DNA of 35,007 nucleotides from VFZS01 sp964353255 (GTDB lineage: Bacteria; Acidobacteriota; Terriglobia; Bryobacterales; Bryobacteraceae), in assembly GCA_964353255.1 (NCBI GenBank), contig CAYGVJ010000052.1, positions 1-35,007 of the forward strand. The letters run 5' to 3'. The stretch's first letter is position 1. Each line of letters begins with the position of its first letter. Of the stretch, positions 31,524-35,007 are shown in pieces. The notes under the pieces were generated by a model. It was not told where the DNA came from. It did no database searches and saw only the letters and a list, made by a program, of their open reading frames with translations. The position numbers and the translations under genes were made by a program.

Positions 31524-33638
31524 CTACCGCCTGATCCCCGCCAGGTCCAGCATAAAGGCGTAGTCGAGGGCCGTTTGCCGGTAGCGGTCATAGCGCCCGG
31601 AGAGGCCGCCGTGACTGGCCTCCATCTCCGTCTTCAACACGATCCGGTTCTGGTCGGTTTTCAAGGCCCGCAGCTTCGCCACCCACTTGCCCGGCTCCCA
31701 GTACTGCACCTGCGAGTCCTGGAAGGAGGTGGTCACCAGCAGGTTCGGGTAGTTCTGCTTTTTCACCTGATCGTAGGGCGAGTAAGAGAGCATGTAGTCG
31801 TAGTACTTCTTGTCGTTGGGATTGCCCCACTCGTCGTACTCCGCGGTGGTCAGCGGAATGCTCGAGTCCAGCATCGTGGTCACGACGTCCACCCAGGGCA
31901 CCTTGGCGATCACCCCTTTGAACAGGTCGGGGCGCAGGTTGACCACCGCGCCCATCAGCAGGCCGCCGGCGCTCGCCCCGGAAGCGAAGACCCGCTTCGG
32001 GACCGCGTACTTCTGCCGGACCAGGTGGTCCGCGCAGGCGATGAAGTCGGTGAAGGTGTTCTTCTTCTTCAGCAGTTTTCCGTCCTCGTACCAGCGCCGC
32101 CCTAATTCCTCGCCCCCGCGGATGTGAGCGATGGCGTATACAAAGCCGCGGTCCAGCAGGCTGATGCGGAACGGGTCGAAGGCGGCGTTCATGGTGGCCC
32201 CATAGGAACCATAACCGTAGATCCACAGCGGAGCCGTGCCGTTCTTCTGGAGACCTTTGCGGTAGACCAGCGAAATCGGGACCTTCGTGCCGTCCGCCGC
32301 CGGGGCCTGGATGCGCTCCGCCTGGTAGTTGGCGGAATCGAACCCTCCCAGCACCTCTTCCCGCTTGAGGAGCTTCTTCTCCCGCGTGATCATGTTGTAG
32401 TCGTAGACCGAACTGGGCGTTGTCAGCGAGGTGTAGTTGTACCGCACCACGTTGGTGTTGAAGTCGAAGTTCGCTCCCGGAAAGACCGTATAGGCAGGCT
32501 CGCCGAAATCGACGTAGTGCTTGCCCTTGCCGGACCACGGCATGATGCACAACTGGAGCAGGCCGTCTTTCCTCTCGCTCACCACCAAGTGATCGCGGAA
32601 CATCTCGAATCCTTCCAGCAGGACGTCCTCCCGGTGCGGGATCACCTCCTGCCAGTTCTCGACGCCGGTGCGGGCGACCGGCGTTTTCATCAGGCGAAAG
32701 TTCTTCGCCTTGAGGTTCGTCCGGATGTAGAAGTGATCGCCGAAATGATCCACGGAATACTCGTGGTCCTTCTGGCGGGGCAGGAAGACCTGAAATTTGC
32801 CGCCGGGGGTGTTGGCGTCCAGGTGCCGGAACTCGGTGCTGAGCGTCTGCCGGGAGCCGATGAGGATGTACTTCTTCGACTTCGTCTTGAACACGAAACA
32901 GGAAAACGTCTCGTCCTTTTCCTCGTAGGCGAGTTCGTCCTGGCTGGGATCCGTGCCCAGCACATGGCGATAGATGCGGTAGGTGCGCAGCGTGGTGGGA
33001 TGCTGCTTGGCGTAGAAGAACGTCCGGTTGTCGTTGGCCCAGGCGACCATCGGCCGGACATTCGGAATCACGTCCTTCAGAAGTTCCCCGGTCGCAAGAT
33101 TCTTGACGTAGATGCCGTAGAACATCCTGCCCACCGTGTCCACGCCGTAGGCGGCGAGGTTCTGGCCCGAGCTGACGGCGGGGAAGGTCGCCGAGCAGTA
33201 CTTGTGCCCGGCGGCCAGTTGGTTGACGTCGAGGAGCATCTCCTCGCGCCCCTGGAGCGACCCCTTCTTCCGGCAGTAGATGGGATACTGCTTGCCCTCC
33301 TCGGTGCGCGAGTAGTAGAAGAAGTCGTCGCGCTTGTAGGGCACGCTCATGTCGGTCTGCTTGATGCGTCCCTTGAACTCGTTGAACAGCGCTTCCTGAA
33401 GCGGCTTGGTGGGCGCCAGCACCGCCTCGGCATAGGCGTTCTCGGCAGTGAGGTAGGCCTTGACTTCCGGGTTGTCGCGCTCGCGCAGCCAGTGGTAGTT
33501 GTCGATGCGGGCGTCCCCGTGCTTCTCGAGTCTCTTCGGGACGATCTTGGCGACCGGCGGTTGGGCCGCCTTCTCAGCCGTCGGAGCGAGCGAAACAAGC
33601 AGCGCCGCGCTGGCGGCGATGACTAGAGCAACGCGCAT
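31524..33638 (-). CDS. ptrB: Oligopeptidase B (S9A prolyl-oligopeptidase family), exported
   Basis: A 704-residue serine peptidase of the prolyl oligopeptidase family, most like oligopeptidase B, which cuts short peptides after basic residues. The N terminus is a signal peptide (MRVALVIAASAALLVSLAPT), so it probably works in the periplasm. The beta-propeller domain (about 80-420) has YYSRTEEGKQYPIYCRKKG and SRQTLSTEF. The alpha/beta-hydrolase domain has YGYGSYGATMNAAFDP, HIRGGEELGRRWYEDG and the catalytic triad: Ser556 (SGASAGG), Asp641 (TSFQDSQV) and His676 (EASHGG). The ATG has AGGAGG seven bases upstream and a -10 at 33700-33695. Confidence 0.93.
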   Translation of the reverse strand: MRVALVIAASAALLVSLAPTAEKAAQPPVAKIVPKRLEKHGDARIDNYHWLRERDNPEVKAYLTAENAYAEAVLAPTKPLQEALFNEFKGRIKQTDMSVPYKRDDFFYYSRTEEGKQYPIYCRKKGSLQGREEMLLDVNQLAAGHKYCSATFPAVSSGQNLAAYGVDTVGRMFYGIYVKNLATGELLKDVIPNVRPMVAWANDNRTFFYAKQHPTTLRTYRIYRHVLGTDPSQDELAYEEKDETFSCFVFKTKSKKYILIGSRQTLSTEFRHLDANTPGGKFQVFLPRQKDHEYSVDHFGDHFYIRTNLKAKNFRLMKTPVARTGVENWQEVIPHREDVLLEGFEMFRDHLVVSERKDGLLQLCIMPWSGKGKHYVDFGEPAYTVFPGANFDFNTNVVRYNYTSLTTPSSVYDYNMITREKKLLKREEVLGGFDSANYQAERIQAPAADGTKVPISLVYRKGLQKNGTAPLWIYGYGSYGATMNAAFDPFRISLLDRGFVYAIAHIRGGEELGRRWYEDGKLLKKKNTFTDFIACADHLVRQKYAVPKRVFASGASAGGLLMGAVVNLRPDLFKGVIAKVPWVDVVTTMLDSSIPLTTAEYDEWGNPNDKKYYDYMLSYSPYDQVKKQNYPNLLVTTSFQDSQVQYWEPGKWVAKLRALKTDQNRIVLKTEMEASHGGLSGRYDRYRQTALDYAFMLDLAGIRR

Positions 33639-33666
33639 TGAGACCTCCTGTCGGGCTCAAACTAGA

Positions 33667-33700
33667 ACCGGATTCCGGTGTCCCGAATCGGCCTAGTATA
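33667..33700 (-). promoter_or_regulatory. Promoter and leader dyad of oligopeptidase B
   Basis: TATACT (33700-33695), preceded by TG, overlaps the stop codon of the upstream small gene. The perfect dyad ACCGGA-A-TCCGGT (33679-33667) lies just downstream in the leader and could bind a repressor or form a small hairpin. Confidence 0.4.
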
Positions 33701-33941
33701 CACCCTCTGAGCGGCGGAAGGCCTCCAGGCTCCAGGCGTCACCGGCGTGCGGCGAGTGCCGCAGGATGTAGACATTGCCGTCACTGGCGCGCACGCGGAA
33801 GTAGGTGTCTTCCGGCCCGTACCACTGATCGAGCACTTCCTCGACCTCGTATCGGCGCTCGCCCAGATAGAAGCGCAGCGGGCGCTCGTCAGCCTTGTGC
33901 CCGGCGTAACACTCGACCCGGACTCGCAAGGCGGACGCCAT
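33693..33941 (-). CDS. Small conserved cytoplasmic protein of unknown function
   Basis: An 82-residue protein: VRVECYAGHKADERPLRFYL, then GERRYEVEEVLDQWYGPEDT and YFRVRASDGNVYILRHS. It looks like a compact beta-rich domain. Similar short proteins, conserved around CYAGHKADERPLRF and VLDQWYGP, are known to me from several phyla without a function; a DUF6504-like relation is possible but not certain. The start lies four bases after the permease stop, with AGGTAAGG in front, so it is co-transcribed with the permease. Its TAG stop falls within the -10 element of oligopeptidase B. Confidence 0.8.
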   Translation of the reverse strand: MASALRVRVECYAGHKADERPLRFYLGERRYEVEEVLDQWYGPEDTYFRVRASDGNVYILRHSPHAGDAWSLEAFRRSEGVY

Positions 33942-33945
33942 GGCC

Positions 33946-35007
33946 TTACCTGGCGCTGCCCAAGTACGCGAACCGCGCGATGAACAGCGCGGCGAGAACG
34001 TAGGTCAGCCAGTTCACGCTGCGCCCTTCGCCGCGGAGCACCTTCAACAAGGTGTAAGAGATGAAGCCAATCGCAATGCCGTTGGCGATGCTGAAGGTGA
34101 GCGGGATGGTCACCATCGTCAGGAAAGCCGGCATGGCCACTACGGGGTTGGACCAGGGAATTTCGGCCACCGTGGACACCATCAGGCTGCCCACGACGAT
34201 CAGCGCCGGAGCCGTCGCGGCCGCCGGGATGAAGCCCACTACCGGGGCTACAAACAGCGTCAGCACGAACAGCAGCCCGGTCACAACCGCGGTGAATCCG
34301 CTGCGGCCGCCGGCGCTGACCCCGGCCGCGCTCTCGATGTAGCTCACCACCGGCGAGGTGCCCGTGAGCGAGCCCAAGATCGTGGCGGAAGCATCCGTAA
34401 GCAATATCCTCTCCACGCGCGGAATGCGGTTCTCAGCGTCCATCAAACCGGCCTTCTTTGCGACCCCGACCAGCGTGCCGATGTTGTCGAAGAGAACCAC
34501 GAACAGAAACACGAAAACGATCTCCAGAAAGCCGATGCTCAGGGCGGAGCGCACATCGAGTTTGAGAGCCGCGGCCGACATTTCCGACCAGCGCAGCGCG
34601 TGCGGCTGCCACTCGGCCACGCCGAAGATCCCCCCGAGAGCGGTAGTGGCGAGTATCCCGATCAGCATCGCGGCGCGCACGCCCCAGGCCATCAGGGCGC
34701 TGATCACCAGCAGCCCGAAGCAGGCTAGCAGCGTGTTAGGGCTGTGCAGGTTGCCCAGCGTCACCATGGTCTGGGGCGCGGCCACCACAATGCCGGCGTT
34801 CTGGAGCCCGCTCAGCGCCAGAAACAACCCGATGCCGGCGGCCACCGAGGCGTGCAGCTCGACCGGGACCGCCGACATGATGAGCTGGCGGACGCCGGTC
34901 AGGGTCAGCAGCACAAAAGCCAGCCCAGCGAGGAAGACCGTGCCCAGGGCCGTCTGCCAGCTCAGGCCCATGCCCTTGACCACCGTGTAGGCGAAGTAGG
35001 CGTTGAT
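33946..35007 (-). CDS. NCS2/AzgA-type purine permease, C-terminal part (cut by window edge)
   Basis: The last 353 residues of a membrane permease of the AzgA-like guanine/hypoxanthine/adenine transporter group. The frame is open through the right edge, reading INAYFAYTVVKGMGLSWQTA, which is the conserved GLNAFFAYTVV region. Other marks are SGLQNAGIVVAAPQTMVTLG, FVVLFDNIGTLVGVAKKAGL, GTSPVVSYIESAAGVSAGGR and SGFTAVVTGLLF, all typical of the family. About nine hydrophobic segments are visible in this part. A proton-coupled purine uptake role is expected; the exact base cannot be read. It leads directly into the small conserved gene downstream. Confidence 0.93.
   Translation of the reverse strand: MNAYFAYTVVKGMGLSWQTALGTVFLAGLAFVLLTLTGVRQLIMSAVPVELHASVAAGIGLFLALSGLQNAGIVVAAPQTMVTLGNLHSPNTLLACFGLLVISALMAWGVRAAMLIGILATTALGGIFGVAEWQPHALRWSEMSAAALKLDVRSALSIGFLEIVFVFLFVVLFDNIGTLVGVAKKAGLMDAENRIPRVERILLTDASATILGSLTGTSPVVSYIESAAGVSAGGRSGFTAVVTGLLFVLTLFVAPVVGFIPAAATAPALIVVGSLMVSTVAEIPWSNPVVAMPAFLTMVTIPLTFSIANGIAIGFISYTLLKVLRGEGRSVNWLTYVLAALFIARFAYLGSAR

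Noticed and set aside
32124..33626. 500-codon plus-strand frame opposite oligopeptidase B
   Set aside because: The true gene on the minus strand has a full catalytic triad; the antisense translation is Val/Asp/His-rich without motifs.

Overview
The window is about 35 kb of GC-rich, densely coded bacterial chromosome. I place it in the Acidobacteriota, probably near the Bryobacterales/Solibacter group, by inference only: there is no rRNA or tRNA here. The reasons are a von Willebrand-related protein of the type first defined in Acidobacteria, a very large TonB-dependent receptor with an N-terminal carboxypeptidase-like domain, several small proteins I associate with that phylum, and intergenic palindromes that resemble repeats I remember from those genomes. 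No stretch longer than 300 bases lacks a gene or a recognisable remnant.

Layout. 1-2780: the start of gltB (glutamate synthase large subunit, minus strand), divergent from a LysR regulator, with a palindromic candidate operator between them. 2816-5880: a small cysteine-motif protein, a Tat-signal HisC-like aminotransferase, and a secreted D-aminoacylase-type amidohydrolase. 6131-9358: a LarA-type nickel lactate racemase, a polyprenyl-phosphate sugar transferase, and a small membrane protein. 9355-12959: a stand-alone amidase, divergent from the translationally coupled molybdenum-cofactor operon moeA-moaC-mogA. 12993-17021: a VWFA-related secreted protein with a degenerate metal site, then priA and a Spy/CpxP-like periplasmic protein. 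17051-17214: a nested inverted repeat. 17225-20881: a TonB-dependent receptor whose mRNA leader could form alternative hairpins at the ribosome-binding site. 21024-21763: a small graveyard holding a frameshifted remnant and an intact antitoxin gene followed by a truncated VapC toxin. 21830-24445: alaS. 24446-30987: a six-gene minus-strand block of two tandem MFS transporters, the three subunits of a Tat-exported molybdenum hydroxylase (xanthine dehydrogenase family, PaoABC-like), and a 70-residue cysteine-rich protein. 31101-35007: a small membrane-anchored protein, oligopeptidase B, a small conserved protein, and the 3' part of a purine permease.

How it fits together. The Moco operon makes the cofactor that the molybdenum hydroxylase needs, although the two are 12 kb apart. 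Several products are predicted to act outside the cytoplasm on amino acids, peptides or aldehydes/heterocycles: the Tat-signal aminotransferase, D-aminoacylase, oligopeptidase B, Mo-hydroxylase and TonB receptor. This suits an oligotrophic degrader of complex organic matter.

The most interesting signals are these: (i) a recurrent extended -10 motif (TGn-TAnnnT) 5-7 bases before start codons, which suggests widespread leaderless mRNAs; (ii) the Mo-hydroxylase operon, with its cysteine-rich extra gene and a FAD subunit that seems to have lost part of its [4Fe-4S] ligand set; (iii) the orphaned antitoxin with a broken toxin; (iv) the alternative hairpins upstream of the TonB receptor. I did not find a clear-cut new defence or mobile system.
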